Assembly (NCBI GenBank): GCA_958298945.1
Contig: OY282608.1
Location: 76,370,806 to 76,434,805, forward strand
Direction of reading: 5' to 3'
Length of the DNA stretch: 64,000 nt
Source: Atherix ibis
Taxonomy: Eukaryota; Arthropoda; Insecta; Diptera; Athericidae
In this document: positions 11,591 through 23,415 of the stretch, piece after piece
Layout: the number at the start of each line of letters is the position of its first letter
How positions within the stretch are numbered: position 1 is the stretch's first letter
Program-made: the position numbers and the translations under genes
The notes under the pieces: model-generated
Databases searched by the model: none
What the model saw: the letters and a program-made list of their open reading frames with translations, nothing else
What the model was told of the DNA's origin: nothing

Positions 11591-13245
11591 GGTTTGTTTG
11601 TTTGTTGGCTTGTTGGCTTGTTGGTTTGTTGGTTTGTTGGCTTGTTGGTTTGTTGGTTTGTTGGTTTGTTTGTTTGTTGGTTTATTTGTTTGTTGGTTTG
11701 TTGGTTTGTTAAGTTATTGGTTTATTTGTTTGTTGGTTTGTTGGTTTGTTAGTTTGTTGGTTTGTTGGTTTGTTTGTTTGTTGGTTTGTTCGTTTGTTGG
11801 CTTGTTGGTTTGTTGGTTTGTTGGTTTGTTGGGTTATTGTTTATTGGTTTATTTGTTTGTTGGTTTGTTGGTTTGTTGGCTTGTTGGTTTGTTTGTTTGT
11901 TGGTTTGTTCGTTTGTTGGTTTGTTGGTTTGTTGGCTTGTTGGCTTGTTGGTTTGTTGGTTTGTTTGCTTGTTGGTTTGTTGGTTTGTTTTTTTGTTGGT
12001 TTGTTGGTTTGTTGGTTTGTTGGTTTGTTGGTTTGTTGGTTTGTTGGTTTGTTGGTTTGTTGGTTTGTTGGTTTGTTCGTTTGTTCATTTTTGGCTTGTT
12101 GGTTTGTTGGCTTGTTGGCTTGTTAGTTTGTTGGTTTGTTGGTTTGTTGGTTTGTTGGCTTTTGGTTTGTTGGTTTGTTCGTTTGTTGGTTTGTTCGTTT
12201 GTTCGCTTGTTGGCTTGTTGGCTTGTTGGTTCGTTGGTTTGTTGGTTTGTTTTTTTGTTGGTTTGTTGGCTTGTTGGTTTGTTGGTTTGTTGGTTTGTTG
12301 GTTTGTTGGTTTGTTGGTTTGTTGGTTTGTTGGTTTGTTGGTTTGTTGGTTTGTTCGTTTGTTGGGTTTTTGGTTTATTGGTTTGTTGGTTTGTTGGTTT
12401 GTTGGTTTGTTGGTTTGTTGGCTTGTTGGTTTGTTGATTTTTTGGTTTGTTGGTTTGTTGGCTTGTTGGTTTGTTGGCTTGTTGGCTTGTTGGTTTGTTG
12501 GTTTGTTGGGTTGTTAGTTTGTTGGGTTGTTGGCTTGTTGGTTTGTTGGCTTGTTGGCTTGTTTGTTTGTTGGTTTGTTGGTTTGTTGGTTTGTTGGTTT
12601 GTTGGTTTGTTGGTTTGTTGGTTTGTTGGTTTGTTGGTTTGTTGGTTTGTTGGTTTGTTAGTTTGTTGGTTTGTTGGTTTGTTAGTTTGTTGGTTTGTTT
12701 GTTTGTTGGTTTGTTCGTTTGGTGGCTTGTTGGTTTGTTGGCTTGTTGGCTTGTTTGCTTGTTGGTTTGTTAGTTTGTTTGCTTGTTGGTTTGTTGGTTT
12801 GTTGGTTCGTTGGTTTGTTGGTCTGTTGGTTTGTTCGTTTGTTGTTTTGTTGGCTTGTTGGTTTGTTGGCATGTTGGCCTGTTGGTTTGTTGGTTTGTTG
12901 GTTTGTTGGTTTGTTGGGTTGTTGGTTTGTTGGTTTGTTGGTTTGTTGGTTTGTTTGTTTGTTGGGGTGTTCGTTTGTTGGGTTGTTGGTTTGTTGGCTT
13001 GTTGGCTTGTTGGTTTGTTGGTTTGTTTGTTTGTTGGTTTGTTGGATTGTTGGTTTATTTGTTTGTTGGTTTGTTGGTTTGTTGGCTTGTTGGTTTATTT
13101 TTTTGTTGGTTTGTTGTTTTGTTGGTTTATTTGTTTGTTGGTTTGTTGGCTTGTTGGTTTGTTGGTTTGTTGGTTGGTTGGTTTGTTGGTTTGTTCGTTT
13201 GTTGGTTTATTTGTTTGTTGGTGTGTTGGTTTTTGTTGGTATGTA
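11590..13245 (+). repeat. Copy 2 of three adjacent 1.65-1.72 kb higher-order repeats
   Basis: Spacing from TATGTAGG at 11585 to 13240 is 1655 bp. The stretch 11849-12088 and its partner at 13504-13743 (offset 1655) give the same 79-residue repeat peptide on the minus strand, so the copies are close to identical there. Copy 2 lacks about eight octamers present in copies 1 and 3 near 13,150 (1655 versus 1719 bp). Confidence 0.85.
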
Positions 13246-14965
13246 GGTTTGTTTGTTTGTTGGCTTGTTGGCTTGTTGGTTTATTGGTTTGTTGGCTTGT
13301 TGGTTTGTTGGTTTGTTGGTTTGTTTGTTTGTTGGTTTATTTGTTTGTTGGTTTGTTGGTTTGTTGGGTTATTGGTTTATTTGTTTGTTGGTTTGTTGGT
13401 TTGTTAGTTTGTTGGTTTGTTGGTTTGTTTGTTTGTTGGTTTGTTCGTTTGTTGGCTTGTTGGTTTGTTGGTTTGTTGGTTTGTTGGGTTATTGTTTATT
13501 GGTTTATTTGTTTGTTGGTTTGTTGGTTTGTTGGCTTGTTGGTTTGTTTGTTTGTTGGTTTGTTCGTTTGTTGGTTTGTTGGTTTGTTGGCTTGTTGGCT
13601 TGTTGGTTTGTTGGTTTGTTTGCTTGTTGGTTTGTTGGTTTGTTTTTTTGTTGGTTTGTTGGTTTGTTGGTTTGTTGGTTTGTTGGTTTGTTGGTTTGTT
13701 GGTTTGTTGGTTTGTTGGTTTGTTGGTTTGTTCGTTTGTTCATTTTTGGCTTGTTGGTTTGTTGGCTTGTTGGCTTGTTAGTTTGTTGGTTTGTTGGTTT
13801 GTTGGTTTGTTGGCTTTTGGTTTGTTGGTTTGTTCGTTTGTTGGTTTGTTCGTTTGTTCGCTTGTTGGCTTGTTGGCTTGTTGGTTCGTTGGTTTGTTGG
13901 TTTGTTTTTTTGTTGGTTTGTTGGCTTGTTGGTTTGTTGGTTTGTTGGTTTGTTGGTTTGTTGGTTTGTTGGTTTGTTGGTTTGTTGGTTTGTTGGTTTG
14001 TTCGTTTGTTGGGTTTTTGGTTTATTGGTTTGTTGGTTTGTTGGTTTGTTGGTTTGTTGGTTTGTTGGCTTGTTGGTTTGTTGATTTTTTGGTTTGTTGG
14101 TTTGTTGGCTTGTAGGTTTGTTGGCTTGTTGGCTTGTTGCTTTGTTGGTTTGTTGGGTTGTTAGTTTGTTGGGTTGTTGGCTTGTTGGTTTGTTGGCTTG
14201 TTGGCTTGTTTGTTTGTTGGTTTGTTGGTTTGTTGGTTTGTTGGTTTGTTGGTTTGTTGGTTTGTTGGTTTGTTGGTTTGTTGGTTTGTTGGTTTGTTGG
14301 TTTGTTGGTTTGTTAGTTTGTTGGTTTGTTGGTTTGTTAGTTTGTTGGTTTGTTTGTTTGTTGGTTTGTTCGTTTGTTGGCTTGTTGGTTTGTTGGCTTG
14401 TTGGCTTGTTTGCTTGTTGGTTTGTTAGTTTGTTTGCTTGTTGGTTTGTTGGTTTGTTGGTTCGTTGGTTTGTTGGTCTGTTGGTTTGTTCGTTTGTTGT
14501 TTTGTTGGCTTGTTGGTTTGTTGGCATGTTGGCCTGTTGGTTTGTTGGTTTGTTGGTTTGTTGGTTTGTTGGGTTGTTGGTTTGTTGGTTTGTTGGTTTG
14601 TTGGTTTGTTTGTTTGTTGGGGTGTTCGTTTGTTGGGTTGTTGGTTTGTTGGCTTGTTGGCTTGTTGGTTTGTTGGTTTGTTTGTTTGTTGGTTTGTTGG
14701 GTTGTTGGTTTATTTGTTTGTTGGTTTGTTGGTTTGTTGGCTTGTTGGTTTATTTTTTTGTTGGTTTGTTGTTTTGTTGGTTTATTTGTTTGTTGGTTTG
14801 TTGGCTTGTTGGTTTGTTGGCTTGTTGGCTTGTTGGTTTGTTGGTTTATTGGTTTGTTGGTTTGTTGGTTTGTTGGTTTGTTGGTTTGTTGGTTGGTTGG
14901 TTTGTTGGTTTGTTCGTTTGTTGGTTTATTTGTTTGTTGGTGTGTTGGTTTTTGTTGGTATGTAG
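13245..14965 (+). repeat. Copy 3 of three adjacent 1.65-1.72 kb higher-order repeats
   Basis: TATGTAGG at 13240 and 14959 gives a period of 1719 bp. GGCATG is at 14523, 1655 bp after its partner at 12868. The shift between 1655 and 1719 is exactly eight octamers (64 bp). It falls where copy 2 has lost the GGCTTG-rich stretch that the other copies keep before the GGTTGGTTGG word. Confidence 0.85.
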
Positions 14966-17900
14966 GTTTGTTTGTTTGTTGGCTTGTTGGCTTGTTGGTT
15001 TGTTGGTTTGTTGGCTTGTTGGTTTGTTGGTTTGTTGGTTTGTTTGTTTGTTGGTTTATTTGTTTATTGGTTTGTTGGTTTGTTGGGTTTTTGGTTTATA
15101 TGTTTGTTGGTTTGTTGGTTTGTTGGCTTTTTGGTTAGTTGGTTTGTTGGTTTGTTGGTTTGTTGGTTTGTTTGTTTGTTGGTTTGTTGGCTTGTTGGTT
15201 TGTTGGCTTGTTGGCTTGTTGGTTTGTTGGTTTATTGGTTTGTTGGTTTGTTGGTTTGTTGGTTTGTTGGTTTGTTCGTATGTTGGTTTGTTGGTTTGTT
15301 CGTTTGTTGGTTTATTTGTTTGTTGGTTTGTTAGTTTTCGTTGGTTTGTTGGTTTGTTTGTTTGTTGGTTTGTTGGTTTGTTAGTTTGTTGGTTTGTTGG
15401 TTTGTCTGTTTGTTGGTTTGTTCGTTTGTTGGCTTGTTGGTTTGTTGGTTTGTTGGTTTGTTGGGTTATTGGTTTATTTGTTTGTTGGTTTGTTGGTTTG
15501 TTGGCTTGTTGGTTTGTTGGTTTGTTAGTTTGTTGGTTTGTCGGTTTATTTGTTTGTTGGTTTTTTGGTTTGTCGGCTTGTTGGTTTGTTGGCTTGTTGG
15601 CTTGTTGGTTTGTTGGTTTGTTGGTTTGTTGGTTTGTTGGTTTGTTGGTTTGTTGGTTTGTTGGTTTGTTGGTTTGTTGGTTTGTTGGTTTGTTGGTTTG
15701 TTGGTTTGTTGGTTTGTTGGTTTGTTTGTTTGTTGATTTGTTCGTTTGTTGGCTTGTTGGTTTGTTGGCTTGTTGGCTTGTTGGTTTGTTGGTTTGTTGG
15801 TTTGTTGGTTTGTTGGTTTGTTGGTTTGCTGGTTTGTTGGTATGTTGGTTTGTTGGTTTGTTGGTTTGTTGGTTTGTTGGTTTGTTGGTTTGTTGGTTTG
15901 TTGGTTTGTTGGTTTGTTGGTTTGTTGGTTTGTTTGTTTGTTGATTTGTTCGTTTGTTGTTTTGTTGGTTTGTTCGTTTGTTCATTTGTTGGCTTGTTGG
16001 TTTGTTGGCTTGTTGGCTTGTTGGTTTGTTGGTTTGTTGGTTTTTGGTTTGTTGGTTTGTTGGTTTGTTGGTTTGTTGGTTTGTTGGTTTGTTGGTTTGT
16101 TGGTTTGTTGGTTTTTGTTGGTTTGTTGGCTTGTTTGTTTGCTGGTTTGTTGGTTTGTTAGTTTGTTGGTTTGTTGGTTTGTTTGTTTGTTGGTTTGTTG
16201 GTTTGTTAAGTTATTGGTTTATTTGTTTGTTGGTTTGTTGGTTTGTTAGTTTGTTGGTTTGTTGGTTTGTTTGTTTGTTGGTTTGTTCGTTTGTTGGCTT
16301 GTTGGTTTGTTGGTTCGTTGGTTTGTTGGGTTATTGGTTTATTGGTTTATTTGTTTGTTGGTTTGTTGGCTTGTTGGTTTGTTTGTTTGTTGGTTTGTTC
16401 GTTTGTTGGTTTGTTGGTTTGTTGGCTTGTTGGCTTGTTGGTTTGTTGGTTTGTTTGCTTGCTGGTTTGTTGGTTTGTTTTTTTGTTGGTTTGTTGGTTT
16501 GTTGGTTTGTTGGTTTGTTGGTTTGTTGGTTTGTTGGTTTGTTGGTTTGTTGGTTTGTTGGTTTGTTGGTTTGTTCGTTTGTTCATTTGTTGGCTTGTTG
16601 GCTTGTTGGCTTGTTGGCTAGTTAGTTTGTTGGTTTGCTGGTTTGTCGGCTTATTGGTTTGTTGGTTTGTTCGTTTGTTGGTTTGTTCGTTTGTTCGCTT
16701 GTTGGCTTGTTGCATTGTTGGTTCGTTGGTTTGTTGGTTTGTTTTTTTGTTGGTTTGTTGGCTTGTTGGTTTGTTGGTTTGTTGGTTTGTTGGTTTGTTG
16801 GTTTGTTGGTTTGTTGGTTTGTTGGTTTGTTCGTTTGTTGGTTTTTTGGTTTATTGGTTTGTTGGTTTGTTGGTTTGTTGGTTTGTTGGTTTGTTGGCTT
16901 GTTGGTATGTTGGTTTTTTGGTTTGTTGGCTTGTTGTTTTGTTGGCTTGTTGGCTTGTTGGTTTGTTAGTTTGTTGGGTTGTTAGTTTGTTGGGTTGTTG
17001 GCTTGTTGGTTTGTTGGCTTGTTGGTTTGTTGGTTTGTTGGTTTGTTGGTTTGTTGGTTTGTTGGTTTGTTGGTTTGTTGGTTTGTTGGTTTGTTGGTTT
17101 GTTGGTTTGTTGGTTTGTTGGTTTGTTGGTTTGTTGGTTTGTTAATTTGTTGGTTTGTTGGTTTGTTAGTTTGTTGGTTTGTTTGTTTGTTGGTTTGTTC
17201 GTTTGTTGGATTTTTGGTTTGTTGGCTTGTTGGTTTGTTTGTTTGTTGGTTTGTTGGTTTGTTGGGTTATTGGTTTATTTGTTTGTTGGTTTGTTGATTT
17301 GTTAGTTTGTTGGTTTGTTGGTTTGTTTGTTTGTTGGTTTGTTCGTTTGTTGGCTTGTTAATTTGTTGGTTTATTGGTTTGTTGGGTTATTGGTTTATTG
17401 GTTTATTTGTTTGTTGGTTTGTTGGTTTGTTGGCTTGTTGGGTTGTTTGTTTGTTGGTTTGTTTGTTTGTTGGTTTGTTAGTTTGTTGGCTTGTTGGCTT
17501 GTTGGTTTGTTGGTTTGTTTGCTTGTTGGTTTGTTGGTTTGTTTTTTTGTTGGTTTGTTGGTTTGTTGGTTTGTTGGTTTGCTAGTTTGTTGGTTTGTTG
17601 ATTTGTTGGTTTGTTGGTTTGTTGGTTTGTTGGTTTGTTCGTTTGTTCATTTGTTGGCTTGTTGGTTTGTTGGCTTGTTGGCTTGTTAGTTTGTTGGTTT
17701 GTTGGTTTGTTGGTTTGTTGGCTTGTTGGTTTGTTGGTTTGTTCGTTTCTTGGTTTGTTCGTTTGTTCGCTTGTTGGCTTGTTGGCTTGTTAGTTTGTTG
17801 GTTTGTTGGTTTGTTGGCTTGTTGGTTTGTTGGTTTTTTGGTTTGTTGGCTTGTTGGTTTGTTGGCTTGTTGGCTTGTTGATTTGTTGGTTTGTTGGGTT

Positions 17901-18300
17901 GTTAGTTTGTTGGGTTGTTGGCTTGTTGGTTTGTTGGCTTGTTGGCTTGTTGGTTTGTTGGTTTGTTGGTTTGTTGGTTTGTTGGTTTGTTGGTTTGTTG
18001 GTTTGTTGGTTTGTTGGTTTGTTGGTTTGTTGGTTTGTTGGTTTGCTGGTTTGTTAGTTTGTTGGTTTGTTGGTTTGTTAGTTTGTTGGTTTGTTTGTTT
18101 TTTGGTTTGTTCGTTTGTTGGCTTGTTGGTTTGTTGGCTTGTTGGCTTGTTTGCTTGTTGGTTTGTTAGTTTGTTTGCTTGTTGGTTTGTTGGTTTGTTG
18201 GTTTGTTGGTTTGTTGGTTTGTTGGTCTGTTGGTTTGTTCGTTTGTTGTTTTGTTGGCTTGTTGGTTTGTTGGCATGTTGGCCTGTTGGTTTGTTGGTTT
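14965..18300 (+). repeat. Last family A block before the divergent zone
   Basis: Its first 1.9 kb is the partner of 5.09-7.0 kb (offset about 9864), and 14.96-16.0 kb matches again at 18.65-19.7 kb (offset 3693-3701). The last GGCATGTTGGCCTG marker of the window is at 18272, and I did not find it further on. Around 17.0-17.16 kb there is a near-pure run of about 14 units. Confidence 0.7.
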
Positions 18301-21300
18301 GTTGGTTTGTTGGGTTGTTGGTTTGTTGGTTTGTTGGTTTGTTGGTTTGTTTGTTTGTTGGGGTGTTCGTTTGTTGGGTTGTTGGTTTGTTGGCTTGTTG
18401 GCTTGTTGGTTTGTTGGTTTGTTTGTTTGTTGGTTTATTTGTTTGTTGGTTTGTTGGTTTGTTGGGTTGTTGGTTTATTTGTTTGTTGGTTTGTTGGTTT
18501 GTTGGCTTGTTGGTTTATTTTTTTGTTGGTTTGTTGTTTTGTTGGTTTATTTGTTTGTTGGTTTGTTGGCTTGTTGGTTTGTTGGCTTGTTGGCTTGTTG
18601 GTTTGTTCGTTTGTTGGTTTATTTGTTTGTTGGTTTGTTGGTTTTTGTTGGTATGTAGGTTTGTTTGTTAGTTGGATTGTTGGCTTGTTGGTTTGTTGGT
18701 TTGTTGGCTTGTTGGTTTGTTGGTTTGTTGGTTTGTTTGTTTGTTGGTTTATTTGTTTATTGGTTTGTTGGTTTGTTGAGTTTTTGGTTTATTTGTTTGT
18801 TGGTTTGTTGGTTTGTTGGCTTTTTGGTTAGTTGGTTTGTTGGTTTGTTGGTTTGTTGGTTTATTTGTTTGTTGGTTTGTTGGCTTGTTGGTTTGTTGGC
18901 TTGTTAGCTTGTTGGTTTGTTGGTTTATTGGTTTGTTGGTTTGTTGGTTTGTTGGTTTGTTGGTTTGTTGGTTTGTTGGTTTGTTGGTTTGTTGGTTTGT
19001 TCGTTTGTTGGTTTATTTGTTTGTTGGTTTGTTGGTTTTTGTTGGTTTGTTGGTTTGTTTGTTTGTTGGTTTGTTGGTTTGTTAGTTTGTTGGTTTGTTG
19101 GTTTGTTTGTTTGTTGGTTTGTTCGTTTGTTGGCTTGTTGGTTTGTTGGTTTGTTGGTTTGTTGGGTTATTGGTTTATTTGTTTGTTGGTTTGTTGGTTT
19201 GTTGGCTTGTTGGTTTGTTGGTTTGTTAGTTTGTTGGTTTGTCGGTTTATTTAATTGTTGGTTTTTCGGTTTGTCGGCTTGTTGGTTTGTTTGCTTGTTG
19301 GCTTGTTGGTTTGTTGGTTTGTTGGTTTGTTGGTTTGTTGGTTTGTTGGTTTGTTGGTTTGTTGGTTTGTTGGTTTGTTGGTTTGTTGGTTTGTTGGTTT
19401 GTTGGGTTGTTGGTTTGTTGGTTTGTTGGTTTGTTGGTTTGTTGGTTTGTTGGTTTGTTAGTTTGTTTGTTTGTTGATTTGTTTGTTTGTTGATTTGTTC
19501 GTTTGTTGGCTTGTTCGTTTGTTGGCTTGTTGGCTTGTTGGTTTGTTGGTTTGTTGGTTTGCTGGTTTGTTGGTTTGTTGGTTTGTTGGTTTGTTGGTTT
19601 GTTGGTTTGTTGGTTTGTTGGTTTGTTGGTTTGTTTGTTTGTTGATTTGTTTGTTTGTTGGCTTGTTGGTTTGTTGCCTTGTTGGCTTGTTTGTTTGTTG
19701 GTTTGTTGGTTTGTTTGCTTGTTGGTTTTTTGGTTTGTTGGTTTGTTGGTTTGTTGGTTTGTTGGTTTGTTGGTTTGTTGGGTTGATGGTTTGTTGGTTT
19801 GTTGGTTTGTTGGTTTGTTTGTTTGTTGGGGTGTTCGTTTGTTGGGTTGTTGCTTTGTTGGCTTGTTGGCTTGTTGGTTTGTTGGTTTGTTTGCTTATTG
19901 GTTTATTTGTTTGTTGGTTTGTTGGATTGTTGGTTTATTTGTTTGTTGGTTTGTTGGTTTGTTAGCTTGTTGGTTTGTTTTTTTTGTTGGTTTGTTGGTT
20001 TGTTGGTTTATTTGTTTGTTGGTTTGTTGGCTTGTTGGTTTGTTGGCTTGTTGGCTTGTTGGTTTGTTGGTTTATTGGTTTGTTGATTTGTTGGTTTGTT
20101 GGTTTGTTGGTTTGTTGGTTTGTTGGTTTGTTGGTTTGTTCGTTTGTTCGTTTGTTGGTTTATTTGTTTGTTGGTTTGTTGGTTTTTGTTGGTTTGAAGG
20201 TTTGTTTGTTTGTTGGCTTGTTGGCTTGTTGGTTTGTTGGTTTGTTGGCTTGTTGGTTTGTTGGTTTGTTTGTTTGTTGGTTTATTTGTTTATTGGTTTG
20301 TTGGTTTGTTGGGTTTTTGGTTTATTTGTTAGTTGGTTTGTTAGCTTGTTGGTTAGTTGGTTTGTTGGTTTGTTGGTTTGTTGGTTTGTTGGTTTATTTG
20401 TTTGTTGGTTTTTTGGCTTGTTGGTTTGTTGGCTTGTTGGCTTGTTGGTTTGTTGGTTTATTAGTTTGTTGGTTTGTTGGTTTGTGTGTTTGTTGGTTTG
20501 TTGGTTTGTTGGTTTGTTCGTTTGTTGGTTTTTTGGTTTGTTAGCTTGTTGGCTTGTTGGTTTGTTGGTTTGTTGGCTTGTTGGTTTGTTGGTTTGTTGG
20601 TTTGTTGGTTTGTTGGTTTGTTGGTTTGTTGGTTTGTTGGTTTGTTGGTTTATTTGTTTGTTGGGGTGTTGGTTTGTTGGTTTGTTCGTTTGTTGGCTTG
20701 TTGGTTTGTTGGCTTGTTGGTTTGTTGGTTTGTTGGTTTGTTGGTTACTTGGTTTGTTGGTTTGTTCGTTTGTTGGTTTGTTGGTTTGTTGGTTTGTTGG
20801 ATTGTTGGTTTGTTGGTTTTTTCTTTTGTTGGCTTGTTGGTTTGTTCGTTTCATGGTTTGTTGGTTTGTTGGTTTTTAGTTTATTTGTTTGTTGCTTTGT
20901 TGGCTTGTTGGTTTGTTGGCTTGTTGGCTTGTTGGTTTGTTGGTTTGTTTTTTGTTCGTTTGTTGGTTTGTTGGTTTGTTCGTTTGTTGGTTTTTTGGTT
21001 TGTTGGCTTGTTAGCTTGTTGGTTTGTTGGTTTGTTGGCTTGTTGGTTTGTTGGTTTGTTGGTTTGTTGATTTATTGGTTTGTTGGTTTATTTGTTTGTT
21101 GGTTTGTTGGTTTGTTGGTTTGTCGGTTTGTTGGTTTATTTGTTTGTTGGTTTGTTGGTTTGTTCGTTTGTTGGCTTGTTGGCTTGTTGGCTTGTTGGGC
21201 TCGTTGGTATGTTGGTTTGTTGGCTTATTGGTTTGTTGGTTTGTTCGTTTGTTGGTTTGTTGGTTTGTTTGTTTGGTGGCTTGTTGGTTTGTTGGTTTGT
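18300..21300 (+). repeat. Mixed, more divergent octamer block
   Basis: It starts with words from 14.96-16 kb (TATGTAGG at 18652) and then drifts. New rare words appear: GAAGG at 20197 (again at 23750 and 28813), GGTTACTTGG near 20743, GGGCTCGTTGG near 21197, and TTCATGG near 20851. Single-base changes outside the common set are denser here than elsewhere, which fits an older part of the array that was not recently recopied. No gene is present. Confidence 0.7.
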
Positions 21301-22220
21301 TTGTTTTTGGTTTATTTGTTTGTTGGTTTGTTGGCTTGTTGGTTTGTTGGCTTGTTGGCTTGTTGGTTTGTTGTTTGTTTGTTTGTTGGTTTGTTGGTTT
21401 GTTAGTTTGTTCGTTTGTTTGTTTGGTGGTTTGTTGGTTTGTTGGTTTTGGTTTGTTGGTTTGTTGGTTTGTTGGTTTGTTAGTTTGTTGGTTTGTTTGT
21501 TTGTTGGTTTGTCGGTTTGTTGGTTTGTTGGTTTGTCCGTTTGTTGGTTTGTTGTTTTATTGGTTTGTAGGTTTGTTGGTTTGTTGGTTTGTTGGTTTGT
21601 TGGTTTGTTTAATTGTTTGTATGTTTGTTTGTTGGTTTGTTGGTTTGTTGGTTTGTTGGTTTGTTGGTTTGTTGGTTTGTTGGTTTGTTGGTTTCTTGGT
21701 TTGTTGGTTTGTTGGCTTGTTGGTTTTTTTGTTTGTTGGCTTGCTGGTTTGTTGGTTTGTTGGTTTTTGGTTTATTTGTTTGTTGGTTTGTTGGCTTGTT
21801 GGTTTGTTGGCTTGTTGGCTTGTTGGTTTGTTGTTTGTTTGTTTGTTGGTTTGTTGGTTTGTTAGTTTGTTCGTTTGTTGGTTTGTTGGTTTGTTGGTTT
21901 GTTGGTTTTGGTTTGTTGGTTTGTTGGTTTGTTGGTTTGTTAGTTTGTTGGTTTGTTGGTTTGTTGGTTTGTCGGTTTGTTGGTTTGTTGGTTTGTCCGT
22001 TTGTTGGTTTGTTGGTTTGTTGGTTTGTTGGTTTGTTGGTTTGTTGGTTTGTTGGTTTGTTCATTTGTTGGTTTGTTGGTTTGTTGGTTTGTTGGTTTGT
22101 TGGTTTGTTTGTTTGTTAGTTTGTTGGTTTGTTGGTTTGTTGGTTTGTTGGTTTGTTGGTTTGTTGGTTTGTTGGTTTGTTGGTTTGTGTGTTTGTTGGT
22201 TTGTTGGTTTGTTGGTTTGT
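21300..22220 (+). repeat. 461-bp tandem duplication
   Basis: The run GGTTTTTGG-TTTATTTG is followed by the C-T-C-C word (GGCTTG, GGTTTG, GGCTTG, GGCTTG), a 7-base unit TTGTTTG, TTAG, TTCG and later GGTTTTGG. It occurs from about 21305 and again from about 21766. The GGTTTTGG phase-shift unit is near 21443 and 21904, a spacing of 461 bp, which is not a multiple of 8. The phase-shift units are therefore part of the copied segment. After about 21950 copy 2 continues into a long near-pure run. Confidence 0.8.
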
Positions 22221-23415
22221 TCATTTGTTGGTTTTTTGGTTTGTTAGCTTGTTGGTTTGTTGGTTTTTTGGCTTGTTGGTTTGTTGGTTTGTTGGTTTGT
22301 TGGTTTGTTGGTTTATTTGTTTGTTGGTTTGTTGGTTTGTTGGTTTGTTGGTTTGTTGGTTTGTTGGTTTATTTGTTTGTTGGGGCGTTGGTTTGTTGGT
22401 TTGTTCGTTTGTTGGCTTGTTGGTTTGTTGGCTTGTTGGGTTGTTGGTTTGTTGGTTTGATGGCCTGTTGGTTTGTTGGTTTGTTGGTTTGTTGGTTACT
22501 TGGTTTGTTGGTTTGTTTTTTTGTTGATTTGTTGGTTTGTTGGTTTGTTGGTTTGTTTGTTTGTTGATTTGTTGGTTTGTTGGTTACTTGGTTTGTTGGT
22601 TTGTTTTTTTGTTGATTTGTTGGTTTGTTAGTTTGTTGGTTTGTTGGTTTGTTAGTTTGTTGGTTTGTCGGTTTATTTGTTTGTTGGTTTTTTGGTTTGT
22701 CGGCTTGTTGGTTTGTTGGCTTGTTGGCTTGTTGGTTTGTTGGTTTGTTGGTTTGTTGGTTTGTTGGTTTGTTGGTTTGTTGGTTTGTTGGTTTGTTGGT
22801 TTGTTGGTTTGTTGGTTTGTTGGTTTGTTGGTTTGTTGGTTTGTTGGTTTGTTTGTTTGTTGATTTGTTCGTTTGTTGGCTTGTTGGTTTGTTGGCTTGT
22901 TGGCTTGTTGGTTTGTTGGTTTGTTTGCTTGTTGGTTTGTTGGTTTGTTTTTTTGTTGATTTGTTGGTTTGTTGGTTTGTTGGTTTGTTGGTTTGTTGGT
23001 TTGTTGGTTTGTTGGTTTGTTGGCTTGTTGGTTTGTTGGTTTGTTCGTTTGTTCATTTGTTGGCTTGTTGGTTTGTTGGCTTGTTGGCTTCTTGGTTTGT
23101 TGGTTTGTTGGTTTGTTGGTTTGTTGGTTTGTTGGTTTGTTGGTTTGTTGGTTTGTTGGTTTGTTGGTTTGTTGGTTTGTTGGTTTGTTGGTTTGTTTGT
23201 TTGTTGATTTGTTCGTTTGTTGGCTTGTTGGTTTGTTGGCTTGTTGGCTTGTTTGTTTGTTGGTTTGTTGGTTTGTTTGCTTGTTGGTTTGTTGGTTTGT
23301 TGGTTTGTTGGTTTGTTGGTTTGTTGGTTTGTTGGTTTGTTGTTTTGTTGGCTTGTTGGTTTGTTGGCTTGTTGGCCTGTTGTATTGTTGGTTTGCTGGT
23401 TTGTTGGTTTGTTGG
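22220..23415 (+). repeat. Octamer block linking the divergent zone to the 5-kb repeats
   Basis: It carries GGTTACTTGG twice (near 22493 and 22580), close enough to be a short local duplication of about 87 bp. It then has the GTCGGTTTATTTG word near 22670 that also marks 5676, 15540 and (varied) 19245. A pure run of about 14 units lies at 22737-22850. Nothing other than octamers is present. Confidence 0.7.
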
